A stretch of 64,000 bases of DNA from Candidatus Hemicellulosilyticus sp. P3 (GTDB taxonomy: Bacteria > Bacteroidota > Bacteroidia > Bacteroidales > P3): positions 20,053 to 84,052 of the forward strand of contig LPNH01000011.1 of NCBI GenBank assembly GCA_001543385.1, given 5' to 3'. Shown in pieces: positions 36,342-44,875 of the stretch. How positions within the stretch are numbered: position 1 is the stretch's first letter; every line of letters begins with the position of its first letter. The position numbers and the translations under genes were made by a program. The notes below the pieces were generated by a model. The model was given only the letters and a program-made list of their open reading frames with translations. It was not told the origin of the DNA and did no database searches.

Positions 36342-38682
36342 CATAGGCAAACTTACGACTTTTAGCAGGCTATTGAACGACGAGTCTGTAATTATGATAC
36401 CAAAGGTACAGCGTGATTATGCGTATGGTCGAAAAGAAAACAAGGTTGAGGAAGTCCTTGATGGAATGCTTACAACCATGTTAGATGCTGTCGCAAACAA
36501 TTCTGTTGAAATCTTCGACTTTGTCTATGGTGGCTCGTTTGTAAAGAGGAACGACACTGGCGCAGGATTGATTCCATTGGATGGACAGCAACGTCTGACC
36601 ACCCTTTTCCTTCTTCATTGGTACGCTTCTGTCGTACAACCTGTAGTTGAAGATGGGGAAGAGAATACCATCATTACCGTTGACTCGTTGCTCAAATTTC
36701 GATATGAGACCAGACAATCAGCAACAGATTTCATCGAAGCTCTAATTCGAGATATTCGGAATGACATAATTCCAAAATACTCTGAGCATAAGAATATAAA
36801 GGAAATGATTATGGATAATCCCAAATATCTTCCTAGTTATGATGCAGATCCAACCATTGTGTCGATGCTTAATGTTCTGGAACAGATTGAGAAAAAGTGT
36901 CGGGAATACAATATTGACAAGCTTTGGTCGAAGTTGACAACACGTGATAACATACAGTTCTATTCCCTTTCGCTCGACAAATTTGGACTTACAGATGATT
37001 TGTATATCAAAATGAACTCACGTGGCAAGAAGTTGACAGAGTTTGAAATCTTTAAGTCTGATTTAGAGAAAGCAATAAAACGAATATCAACAGACTTAAA
37101 AGATGAGGTCTCAAATAAGATTGACAATGCATGGATTGATATCTTGTGGACTTATGCGCAATCTTGTGATGATGATAACATCGTTAAGAAAGCAGATGAC
37201 GGGTTCATGCAGATGTTTAAGAACATTTTCCGATTGGAATTGTTCAGAAGAGGAATTGAATTAAAAAAGAACAGACAGGCTACTATCGATGAAATTATCA
37301 CTGACGAGGATTCTATAAGGCAAATAATTTCTATGTTTGATACCATGTCAACTATTCAGAAGACTTCAGGTATCACTGATTATTGGAAGCAATATTTCTA
37401 TTTCGATGATAATGTCATAGGTCAGGATTCGCTTATCAGACTGTTCTGGTTGCGACAGCAAAGCCGGAAACCAGTTTTTTATCTGGCAATGGACGGAGAT
37501 TTGTCCGTACCTGAGACTGTCTATTTTTACACCATATATCTTCTAAACAAACATAAAAAAGATGAATTGACTTCTTTGAAGTGCTTGCGTGTCATCCGCA
37601 ACCTTGTCACTGCAAATGTTCGAGCTAATAGTGCACGATACGATATGCTTGCTGGATTTATGCAGGACGCGGAAGAAATAGTTCAAAATGACGGACTGAT
37701 TTCAGAAGGTAATCATACTTTTGTTTCGACAGCCTGCGAGGAAGAGCGTTATAAAGTTCTCAATTTTACACCAGAAGAATACTCTGCATTACTGAAATAT
37801 GAGAACCACAACCTTTTGCAAGGTTCACTTATGCTCTTTATTAATAAATACGAAGATCATAATATTCTGTTTCAGCAATTAGAACATTTCACTCATATTT
37901 TTAACAATCAATCACCTGATTATTTCGACATAATTCGCATTAATCTCCTATTTGATGATGTGGAATATGCTCAGTATGATCCCAATATGGAGCGAGATGA
38001 AAACATGACCAGAAGATATTTTATTCATCATGGAAACGACCTTTCGCAATTCTTCATCAAAAACGAAAGAAGGCGTAATCAAGATGCCATTCTTGATATA
38101 ATTGCGAATAAGTTTACATCATTGGAGAATTTAGAAGAACCCCATCAGAAATGTAGGCAATTCAGTATTAAGTCTTGGCAATACTATATGGCAAAATATA
38201 GAAGCGCCAATAGAGAAGATACATCTTATGGATGTTACGCTTGGGATGACAAGATGAATAAACCAATAGAAATGGTTATACTTAACAGCTCTTATCATAG
38301 CAATTATAACATAGAATGGAAGATGCTGAATCATATTCTTGTTTCAGAACTATGTGACGATAATGTTAGATATTCGCTTGACCCCCATGCCTCAAGTCCG
38401 TTTGTCATGAACAAATGTGGGGTGACACTTTCTATTACCCAAGACGGATGGCTCATGACTTGTAACAATGAGAATGTCGTCAATTGCCTGTATAACAATG
38501 ATACTTATTCTATTGCCAATGTAGAGGGTGAAGATAACACCTACTTGGTAGATTTCAAGTATGATGCGACCGAAATGGATTATATTGATCTCGCAAAAAT
38601 GGTAATTAATAATATCGAAGTAGCATTAGAAAGTACCAAACAAGAAGATTCTGAGAACTATGAAGATAGACTGCACAGTTGA
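36334..38682 (+). CDS. DUF262-family protein with unknown C-terminal half
   Basis: The 782-residue protein carries a DUF262 core: IPKVQRDYAYGR near 22, PLDGQQRLTTLFLLHWY near 78, and KMNSRGKKLTEFEIFKSDLEKA near 228. I see no HIxP-type DUF1524 nuclease motif in the C-terminal 400 residues, which are mixed and end in an acidic tail. It is probably an NTPase or sensor partner for the adjacent DUF262/DUF1524 protein, with which it overlaps by 8 bp. Paired DUF262 genes are common in defence islands. After its stop there is a new promoter box at 38687, so it may be the last gene of the large transcription unit. Confidence 0.78.
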   Translation: MNNIGKLTTFSRLLNDESVIMIPKVQRDYAYGRKENKVEEVLDGMLTTMLDAVANNSVEIFDFVYGGSFVKRNDTGAGLIPLDGQQRLTTLFLLHWYASVVQPVVEDGEENTIITVDSLLKFRYETRQSATDFIEALIRDIRNDIIPKYSEHKNIKEMIMDNPKYLPSYDADPTIVSMLNVLEQIEKKCREYNIDKLWSKLTTRDNIQFYSLSLDKFGLTDDLYIKMNSRGKKLTEFEIFKSDLEKAIKRISTDLKDEVSNKIDNAWIDILWTYAQSCDDDNIVKKADDGFMQMFKNIFRLELFRRGIELKKNRQATIDEIITDEDSIRQIISMFDTMSTIQKTSGITDYWKQYFYFDDNVIGQDSLIRLFWLRQQSRKPVFYLAMDGDLSVPETVYFYTIYLLNKHKKDELTSLKCLRVIRNLVTANVRANSARYDMLAGFMQDAEEIVQNDGLISEGNHTFVSTACEEERYKVLNFTPEEYSALLKYENHNLLQGSLMLFINKYEDHNILFQQLEHFTHIFNNQSPDYFDIIRINLLFDDVEYAQYDPNMERDENMTRRYFIHHGNDLSQFFIKNERRRNQDAILDIIANKFTSLENLEEPHQKCRQFSIKSWQYYMAKYRSANREDTSYGCYAWDDKMNKPIEMVILNSSYHSNYNIEWKMLNHILVSELCDDNVRYSLDPHASSPFVMNKCGVTLSITQDGWLMTCNNENVVNCLYNNDTYSIANVEGEDNTYLVDFKYDATEMDYIDLAKMVINNIEVALESTKQEDSENYEDRLHS

Positions 38683-38686
38683 TGTA

Positions 38687-38694
38687 TATCTTTG
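38687..38694 (+). promoter_or_regulatory. -7 promoter box of the lipoprotein/J-domain operon
   Basis: TATCTTTG matches the Bacteroidota -7 consensus and lies 36 bp before the ATG at 38730. No clear -33 TTG box is present at the right spacing. Confidence 0.5.
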
Positions 38695-38729
38695 CATCGT
38701 AAAAGTGTATCAGATATAATGGCGATAAT

Positions 38730-39056
38730 ATGATGGGACGGTTTTTTTTCATTCTTTTCATGATCCTACTGATGACGGCATCGTGCTCCAATAGGAAGGC
38801 TTCTACGGATTCATTTGTCTGTGATCCCCCCTCTTATAGCGCCACAACCGAATCAGTTGAACCTGATACAGATGCCGTCAATCATGAAGTTTCACACAAT
38901 GATCCTGTAAATACACATAGTTCTTCATACAGAAGTAGCCACAAGGAAAAGGAACTCGATAACATGCGTGGCTTTGACCCTGCATCCGAGGATGATATGG
39001 AGGACAATGGTATGCAACGCTACTTCGACGCTAACGATGATGAAGCCTGGGACTAA
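38730..39056 (+). CDS. Small lipoprotein
   Basis: The 108-residue product starts MMGRFFFILFMILLMTASCS, a lipoprotein signal peptide with lipobox MTAS-C, so the mature protein begins at Cys19. The rest is polar, rich in S, D, E and H, without a recognised domain, and ends with an acidic tail. It would be anchored to a membrane leaflet outside the cytoplasm. It is the first gene of a short operon (J-domain, HIRAN, zinc-ribbon), with the next start 1 bp after its stop. A lipoprotein inside a defence-type island is unusual; its relation to the neighbours is unclear. Confidence 0.7.
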   Translation: MMGRFFFILFMILLMTASCSNRKASTDSFVCDPPSYSATTESVEPDTDAVNHEVSHNDPVNTHSSSYRSSHKEKELDNMRGFDPASEDDMEDNGMQRYFDANDDEAWD

Positions 39057-39057
39057 T

Positions 39058-39888
39058 ATGAATAATGCTATAGACATCAGCCCACGAAAGAAGCAGCTCA
39101 AAGAAAAATACGAGCGGCTGCAACTGGAATATGCAGCTCTTGTAGCTGAGCGTGACGAGTTGGTAAACTCGGAAGGGCCGCGTCTAACGGCATTATATAT
39201 GGAAGCTGTAGGGCAGTTGCAATATGAGGAACTAGTACTTCAGTACGAGATAGCCCTGCTTAAACAGAAGCGGGATTTGCTCCAGGCATACAAGAATCGT
39301 GGCGAGAAAGCTGATTTGAACTATGTGAACGAGCAGGTGGAAGCAACGGCCAAGACCTATAATGAGAACATCCAACGGGAAGAAGAAAAGATAAAGCAGG
39401 CCAAGGCCTATATTGAAGAGCAGAAGGAGGAAGAGAAAAAGAACCAAGAGGATGAGAAGCGTGAACTGAGAGATCTCTATCGGAAGCTGGTTCACAGACT
39501 TCACCCCGATCTTCACCCAGAACAGACGGAATGGGAAAAGGAACTGTTCCTAAAAGTACAAGATGCCTACGAAAAAGGCGATTTGGAAAGACTGCGCGAA
39601 TTGGCAAAGCAGTTGGAGGCTGGAATGCCAGCTGATGCCGTTGACAATGAAACGACGGAGGAATGGGAAGAGCGTGTGAATCAGCTGAAAAATGAAATTA
39701 CGAAGATTCGCGAGGAGATAGCCAGAATCTTGCAGGAATTCCCATTTACTTATCGCGAACGGCTGAACAATCCCGAATGGATTTCTCAGACACAGAATAT
39801 GCTGCGCCAGGAGATTGCCGAACTGAAGAAAGAGAAAACACGGCTGGAGAAAATCGTCAGCATTATGGAGAAAGGAGGCAAGAGATGA
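39058..39888 (+). CDS. J-domain (DnaJ-like) coiled-coil protein
   Basis: The start at 39058 follows directly after the lipoprotein stop; the in-frame ATG at 38968 overlaps that gene and is less likely. The 276-residue protein is mostly coiled coil (about 10-130 and 185-270), with a J-like segment in the middle: LYRKLVHRLHPDLHPEQ contains the HPD tripeptide that stimulates Hsp70 ATPase. The surrounding helix pattern (KELFLKVQDAYEKGD) fits helix III of a J-domain. It may recruit DnaK or act as a structural scaffold. The stop overlaps the next ATG (ATGA). Confidence 0.72.
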   Translation: MNNAIDISPRKKQLKEKYERLQLEYAALVAERDELVNSEGPRLTALYMEAVGQLQYEELVLQYEIALLKQKRDLLQAYKNRGEKADLNYVNEQVEATAKTYNENIQREEEKIKQAKAYIEEQKEEEKKNQEDEKRELRDLYRKLVHRLHPDLHPEQTEWEKELFLKVQDAYEKGDLERLRELAKQLEAGMPADAVDNETTEEWEERVNQLKNEITKIREEIARILQEFPFTYRERLNNPEWISQTQNMLRQEIAELKKEKTRLEKIVSIMEKGGKR

Positions 39889-40277
39889 ATCATCAGATAA
39901 TGAAGATCAGTCCTGAATTGCTGGAGATGATGGGGTCTAAGTTGCCCAACAGCCTACAGCCCTTCAGTCGTGAGATATTTCTTCTAGATATTATCGTGGC
40001 TGGGACTTCGTACTGCAAGAAAATAGATAAGGTCTATCCGAAACTGGAAAAGGGGCTTGTACTGCGAATGCAGCGTCATCCTAAGAACAGGCACGATGAG
40101 CATGCCATCGGTATTTACTTCGAGAGAATACGGATAGGGTGGGTTCCAAGGGAACTGAATTTGATAATCTCTCGATTGATGGATGCCGGAAAGGCCTTCT
40201 TCTGTAGGGTTGAAGGCGTGGAACTTGTGAATGACTATTGGGTTAAGATAGATGCTAAGATTTATATGGTCGAATAA
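39885..40277 (+). CDS. HIRAN-domain protein
   Basis: Translation probably starts at 39885, in the ATGA overlap with the J-domain gene. The 130-residue product has one HIRAN domain (about 28-128): the FLLDIIVAGTSYCKK beginning, LRMQRHPKNRHDEHAIGIYF in the middle and RIGWVPRELNLIISRLMDAG after it. HIRAN domains bind single-stranded or damaged DNA ends in HLTF-type helicases and occur alone in bacteria. Placed in the island, a DNA-end-sensing role is plausible. The assignment is confident. Confidence 0.82.
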   Translation: MNHQIMKISPELLEMMGSKLPNSLQPFSREIFLLDIIVAGTSYCKKIDKVYPKLEKGLVLRMQRHPKNRHDEHAIGIYFERIRIGWVPRELNLIISRLMDAGKAFFCRVEGVELVNDYWVKIDAKIYMVE

Positions 40278-40288
40278 CTGGCTGGAAT

Positions 40289-40615
40289 ATGAAGAATCAG
40301 ATAACGATATATTGTCCATACTGTGGAACCGCTATAAAGATAGAGATTATGGCAGGGAGGAGTGTAATAGACTGCCTTCAGTGTGGCCAGGAGATTACAC
40401 TTACTCGGAGCGACCTCAATAAGTATCAGTTACGCTCGTCGGTTGCAGATGAACAACGGCAGTTCGAAGATGCTTTGGCTAACTATCGGCGTAGGAAAAG
40501 TATGGGCTTCCCAGAAAGACGGATGCGTAATTCGAGCAGTGGTAGTTCAGGATGGAATGGGTTCAGTGACCCTGATGATTTCCCCTCTGATGGTTATGAC
40601 GGAGGTGGTTGGTAA
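40289..40615 (+). CDS. Zinc-ribbon protein
   Basis: The 108-residue product begins with a classical zinc ribbon: IYCPYCGTAIKIE and, about 20 residues later, IDCLQCGQEITL. The remainder is charged and then rich in G, S and D (SSSGSSGWNGFSDPDDF), probably disordered. It follows the HIRAN gene by 11 bp and is the last gene of the short operon. It may be a small nucleic-acid-binding or adaptor protein. No family name is recognised. Confidence 0.65.
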   Translation: MKNQITIYCPYCGTAIKIEIMAGRSVIDCLQCGQEITLTRSDLNKYQLRSSVADEQRQFEDALANYRRRKSMGFPERRMRNSSSGSSGWNGFSDPDDFPSDGYDGGGW

Positions 40616-40704
40616 ACTGTCTTCACTCTGTTACTATACTCTGTAACACCGCTAAATGTTATTAAATGACTTCCCAAAAATGATTATTATCAGCAAAAAA
40701 ATCG

Positions 40705-40712
40705 TAAATTTG
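40705..40712 (+). promoter_or_regulatory. -7 promoter box before the terminal island genes
   Basis: TAAATTTG fits TAnnTTTG and lies 26 bp upstream of the ATG at 40739, in a 123-bp AT-rich gap. A short inverted repeat GTTAC...GTAAC lies near 40640-40655 at the end of the preceding operon; it is too weak to call a terminator. Confidence 0.45.
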
Positions 40713-40738
40713 TAGCCAATATACAATATACTGACAAT

Positions 40739-40933
40739 ATGAGACATAGAATAAAGGCAGGTAAGGTTGGCTCATTTACGCCTGAGAAGCAAAAGGTGGA
40801 GATAGAGCAGCTGGAGAACAGGGAAGTCGCTGACGAAGTAGAAGAAATCTTCGAGGAGGATTCTGAATTCAGCAATGATGATGATTTCCTCGCAGCGATG
40901 GAGTTTTACGACAGTCCAGACGAGATGGGGTAA
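40739..40933 (+). CDS. Small acidic hypothetical protein
   Basis: The 64-residue product has a basic N-terminus (MRHRIKAGKVGSF) followed by a strongly acidic helix (VADEVEEIFEEDSEF, then SNDDDFLAAMEFYDSPDE). It lies behind the -7 box at 40705 and its stop is just before the likely start of the next, frameshifted gene, which suggests translational coupling. Charge distribution like this is seen in DNA mimics and antitoxin-like proteins, but nothing proves such a role here. No family is recognised. Confidence 0.55.
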   Translation: MRHRIKAGKVGSFTPEKQKVEIEQLENREVADEVEEIFEEDSEFSNDDDFLAAMEFYDSPDEMG

Positions 40934-40946
40934 AGGCAAATATATA

Positions 40947-41832
40947 TTGTTGACAGACCAGAAAGAAGTAATATTGAAAGCGATTATCTATGAGATTGTA
41001 ATCGTTACAGGTGATGAAGGAACAAAGGCGCTTCTGACAGCAGACAACTTGTTGGCAGATATGGCCGTTCCCGTGACACAGTATGACTTCACCTATGCTG
41101 ACAGGGCAAAGATGAAGAAGTTATTCCGCGCTGTTGAACGCTTCTTGAAGTCATCAAAGATGAAAGTTAACAGCTATACCAAGGCTGGGCTTCAGGCTAA
41201 GTTCGAGACCTTATGGGTTCCGACTTTATCTGAGAAAGAGAAACAGGATCTTATCGCTGATTTCCGAATCATAGACGGATTTGACGAAGAGGGCTATGCT
41301 ATTTTCAATGAGAAAACCTTCAAAACATGGAAGGATGTGTTCTCGAAAGAAGTCAACATCCCCAAGCTCAAATATAAAGTTCCACAATTTGGTGGTGGAT
41401 CATCGTGCGTAGAACTCATTGATGATAGGCCATTCACATCATACCATCATACATATACAGATGGCTTCAAGGAGGCCCCACTCACTATTAGTATGGATGA
41501 ATGGTGCCGGATAATTGTCAATGCAAGCAATAGCATCAAACGTATGTTACAGTGCTATCTGCAGGCGGGACGTGGCCAGAGATATACGCTGCAACAGATG
41601 GAAGAGATGTTCGGTGTCAAGGCCGATGCCCTTACAGGTAGCATAGTTGCACTAGGCAGACGTGCACAGCACATGCTCAACTTCGCCGTGATTGACGAGA
41701 AACTGGTCAACTCCAACTATCAGAGCACGTAAGGAGAACGGTCTTTGGGTATGGGAACTCCGACCTGAGCTAATGGATGCTGCCGAGAAAGTCTTGCGAG
41801 AAGAGAAATTCCCAGAAGTGAAGCGCCTATGA
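40947..41832 (+). pseudogene. Unknown gene with an apparent frameshift near 41715
   Basis: The first frame runs to a TAA at 41730-41732. From about 41722 the next frame (+1) continues with RARKENGLWVWELRPELMD and ends at a TGA (41830-41832) that overlaps the next ATG as ATGA, the coupling used throughout this island. That overlap is strong evidence that the real gene once read through to 41832. The start is uncertain: TTG 40947 is my choice, and an ATG at 40875 overlaps the previous gene. The product would be about 294 residues, helical, with a C-terminal winged-helix-like region. It could be a decayed gene, a phase-variable site, a programmed frameshift or a sequencing error. Confidence 0.6.
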
Positions 41833-42131
41833 ACCCAAAAGAGTTTGTCGGACAGTTTATCGAGGAATATTTGGAAGATGACATCAACCGTTTGGCGACC
41901 TTCCCGTTGGGCAACCTACGCAATGACAAAGTGTTTGGCTGCCCTGGTCGTAACTTCGATTCAGATGATACGGAGTTGATGAGGGCCATCTATTGCCTGG
42001 TATTCGGCGAGGCCTGGGAGAATCTATCGATGGAAAACCTTGGTGACGGCAAGCTTCGTGGTGACACACTCAATACCTATAATACATTGTTTTCTCAGCC
42101 TTGGAACGAGAAGTTCACCGCGATATGGAAT

Positions 42132-42138
42132 CCTGATG
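42132..42138 (+). repeat. Target-site duplication of the IS21 element, left copy
   Basis: CCTGATG at 42132-42138 is repeated at 44869-44875 on the other side of the element. Seven bases is within the 4-8 bp range known for IS21. Confidence 0.85.
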
Positions 42139-42260
42139 TGATAGTATCGGAATAAATGTGCCACTTGTATCGGAAACAAATGTACCACCTTCAACGGAAT
42201 GAAATGTGCCACTCGTATCGGATTGAAATGTACCATCCGTATCGGAATGAAATGTACCAC
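42139..42260 (+). repeat. IS21 left-end tandem transposase-binding repeats
   Basis: About five imperfect repeats containing AAATGTRCCA and YGTATCGG follow at roughly 24-bp periods. Repeated end motifs of this kind are typical of IS21 and bind the IstA transposase. Confidence 0.7.
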
Positions 42261-42343
42261 TGAAAAAATCTGATGTGAGGTCGTTTTCTGAGTGAGAATT
42301 GATTACCTTTGCGGCAGAAGTAAAACTCTAAAGCAAGGTGATT

Positions 42344-43924
42344 ATGGCAAACAAGAAAGCGACAATGACAGATTTGAGACTATTAATTCGAGAATTTATC
42401 AAGGGGACCTCCAAGCGTAAGATCAGTGAGATACTGAATCTTAGCCGTACCTCCATTGATGTCTATCTCGGGAGAATGGATGCCTCTGGTAAATCGGCAG
42501 AGGATCTCTTGCATAGTGATGACAAGACGCTCAACCAGGTAATGGTACGTGACTGTGGCCATCGTAACACTGACAGCGAGAAGCTTGACGAACTGACACC
42601 TCTGTTGGAGGACTATGCGCGCCAGATGCAGTTGCGTAACATGACCTACCAGCTGCTCTTCGAGAATTACAGCCAAAGGGTGCAGCATCCCTACGGCTAC
42701 ACTCAGTTCAAGGAGAAACTACAGGCTTATGAGAAGGCCCATTCCTATTCCTTCCATAACGTTTATGAGCCTGCCGGAGAGATGCAGGCGGACTATGCTG
42801 GAGACAAATTGTGGATTATGGATCCACACACGAGAGTAGGACAAGAGGCTTATATCTTGGTATGTGTGCTTCCCTTCTCAAGCCTTGCCTTCGCCACTGC
42901 CATGCTCTCCACGACGATGGAGAATTTCTTCGACGGTTTGTCGCGATGCCTGACCTATTTTGGTGGTGCACCACTGGTAGTAAAGAGCGACAACATGCGG
43001 CAGTGGGTAAAGAAGTATGACCGCTATGAACCTGCTTTCACTGAGGCAGCCAACCAATGGGCATTGCATTATAGCACATGCCTCGATAACTGCAGGATCA
43101 CCAAACCGCGCGACAAGGGACCGGCAGAAAGCCTAGTCAGTCAAGTTTACCGATTCTACTATGCTCGCATTGAGAGCGGTAACGGTAGCGGACTGAGAGA
43201 GGAGTTTCACTCCATTGACGAACTCAACACCCGTTTGTATGAGTTGAATGACGAGTATAACAGTCGTGTTATGAAATCTATCGGTGCTTCACGCTGGGAT
43301 AGGTATCTCAGCAGCGAGAAACCACTGATGACTCCGCTACCGCCTGAGGCATATGTTTTCAAGTATGAGAAGGTCTTTACCGTAGGATCAACCTATCATG
43401 TGCAGATCGGTAAGGAACGCCACTTCTATAGTATACCATACCAATGCGTAGGCAAGAAGGCCAAGGCTGTGTACGACTGTCATACAGTAGAGATATGGGT
43501 AGACCTAGAGCGTGTTGCCATACACCGTAGATGTTTTACTGACGGGTATACCACAGATCCATCGCACATGCCACCCAACCACCTGGCCTATATGCGTACC
43601 AAGGAATGCAATGCTGCCTATTTCCTGGACAAGTCGCGCCTAATAGGCCCGCATGCCCATGAGGTAGTGGAGAATGTACTGAAATCGCCTTATTTTGTAC
43701 AGCAGGCATACAAATCCTGTCACGGCATACTCAGACTTGCCGAGAAGTATGGAAATGAGCGTATGGAGCAGGCCTGTCTGCGTTTAGGTACAATAACAAC
43801 GGGTACATATACCCGCCTGAAGAATATACTGGAGCACGGGCTTGACAGTGTGCCCTTACAGCAGGGAGACACCTCGTACATGCCCGCCAACGACGATGTC
43901 AGGGGACCGTCGGCATACGTATAG
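42344..43924 (+). CDS. istA: IS21-family transposase IstA
   Basis: The ATG at 42344 gives a 526-residue transposase. The N-terminus has the helix-turn-helix (LLIREFIKGTSKRKISEILNL spans one HTH pair). The DDE integrase core follows: MQADYAGDKLWI near 148, KSDNMRQWV near 211 and a GPAESLVSQVYRFYY helix near 257 that supplies the acidic residues. The C-terminal part has the beta-barrel seen in IstA. It acts with IstB to insert the element. The gene is intact and lies 101 bp upstream of istB. Confidence 0.92.
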   Translation: MANKKATMTDLRLLIREFIKGTSKRKISEILNLSRTSIDVYLGRMDASGKSAEDLLHSDDKTLNQVMVRDCGHRNTDSEKLDELTPLLEDYARQMQLRNMTYQLLFENYSQRVQHPYGYTQFKEKLQAYEKAHSYSFHNVYEPAGEMQADYAGDKLWIMDPHTRVGQEAYILVCVLPFSSLAFATAMLSTTMENFFDGLSRCLTYFGGAPLVVKSDNMRQWVKKYDRYEPAFTEAANQWALHYSTCLDNCRITKPRDKGPAESLVSQVYRFYYARIESGNGSGLREEFHSIDELNTRLYELNDEYNSRVMKSIGASRWDRYLSSEKPLMTPLPPEAYVFKYEKVFTVGSTYHVQIGKERHFYSIPYQCVGKKAKAVYDCHTVEIWVDLERVAIHRRCFTDGYTTDPSHMPPNHLAYMRTKECNAAYFLDKSRLIGPHAHEVVENVLKSPYFVQQAYKSCHGILRLAEKYGNERMEQACLRLGTITTGTYTRLKNILEHGLDSVPLQQGDTSYMPANDDVRGPSAYV

Positions 43925-43931
43925 GCAGAGC

Positions 43932-43973
43932 CTCGTCGGGGCTGTCTGCCCCTTGCCGGCAGGCGTTCCCCGA
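43932..43973 (+). other. Inverted repeat between istA and istB
   Basis: A GC-rich stem pairs CTCG/GGGG and CTGCC with GGCAG and CCCCGAG around a short loop, followed by a T-rich tract (GTGTTTTTCATATTTTAAAT). It could be a weak attenuator or terminator that lowers istB expression. The fold is by eye. Confidence 0.4.
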
Positions 43974-44025
43974 GTGTTTTTCATATTTTAAATTTTAAGG
44001 TTTAATCATTTAAAGTAACGGAAAG

Positions 44026-44754
44026 ATGAACAACCAAGTGACAATCGCCCAGCTTCAGCAGATGAAGCTCAAAGGAATGGCTGAGTACTACCTGTCAATG
44101 GAAACACTCTCGCCAGAGAACAGACCTACGCTCGACCTCTTCATGGCAAAGATGGTGGAATCGGAGATCCAGTACAGAAACCGCAAACGTACGGAGATGT
44201 ACCTGCGTACAAGCCGCCTTAGGTACAACACTGTGATGGAGGATGTAATCTGCTCAGAAGAGCGCAACCTCACCAAACAGACGCTACAGGAACTCGCAGA
44301 CTGCGACTTTATCCCACGAGCCCAGAACCTGCTGATTACAGGCAGAACTGGCTGTGGAAAATCGTTTCTTGCCTGTGCTTTGGGAAGGCAGGCATGCCTC
44401 TTAGGTCATCGTGTGGAGTACTACTCCATGAACCGCTTTATTGAGAAAATCTCTATGGCAAAGGCTGATGGGACACTACTTAAGGTCATTAACCATATTG
44501 AGAGAAACTCCCTCGTCATCTTTGACGACTTTGGCTTGCAGCCTCTAGATGACAACTCACGTCTGGCATTGCTACAGATACTCGAGGACTGCTATGAACG
44601 GAAGTCTGTCATCATTACCTCACAACTGCCTATTGCCAAGTGGTATGACTACATCAAAGAGCCAACGCTGGCAGATGCAATTATGGACCGTTTGACGGCA
44701 AATGCGAGGAGAATTGAGTTAAAAGGTGAAAGTTTAAGACGGAAATCAAAATAA
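44026..44754 (+). CDS. istB: IS21-family helper ATPase IstB
   Basis: The 242-residue AAA+ ATPase is a DnaC-like protein. Walker A is TGRTGCGKSFLA near 105, Walker B LVIFDDFGLQPL near 163, sensor 1 VIITSQLP near 205, and the C-terminus ends in the basic ELKGESLRRKSK tail common to IstB. It stimulates transposition and target selection by IstA. The start at 44026 follows a short AT-rich leader after istA. It is intact. Confidence 0.92.
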   Translation: MNNQVTIAQLQQMKLKGMAEYYLSMETLSPENRPTLDLFMAKMVESEIQYRNRKRTEMYLRTSRLRYNTVMEDVICSEERNLTKQTLQELADCDFIPRAQNLLITGRTGCGKSFLACALGRQACLLGHRVEYYSMNRFIEKISMAKADGTLLKVINHIERNSLVIFDDFGLQPLDDNSRLALLQILEDCYERKSVIITSQLPIAKWYDYIKEPTLADAIMDRLTANARRIELKGESLRRKSK

Positions 44755-44868
44755 ATAATGTATCTTTGCGCCCAGAATCACGACCTCAAGCGAGGCGGTA
44801 CATTTGAAACCGCTAAGGCCGGCACATTTCATTCCGTTACAGCCGGTACATCGATTCCGCTATTTACA

Positions 44869-44875
44869 CCTGATG
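44869..44875 (+). repeat. Target-site duplication of the IS21 element, right copy
   Basis: CCTGATG repeats the left copy at 42132-42138 exactly and joins the broken reading frame when one copy and the IS are removed. Confidence 0.85.

Larger units (their letters stand above)
42139..44868 (+). mobile_element. Complete IS21-family insertion sequence
   Basis: The element is 2730 bp. It starts TGATAGTATCGGAATAAATG and its right end, read in reverse complement, starts TGTAAATAGCGGAATCGATG, so the termini are imperfect inverted repeats with the TG...CA ends of IS21. Inside the left end several copies of a motif like AAATGTACCAC with CGTATCGG follow one another at about 24-bp spacing (42139-42260), and related copies lie at the right end (44795-44860). 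These are the usual multiple transposase-binding sites. It carries istA and istB and a perfect 7-bp target duplication, so it looks recent and possibly active. Confidence 0.9.
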
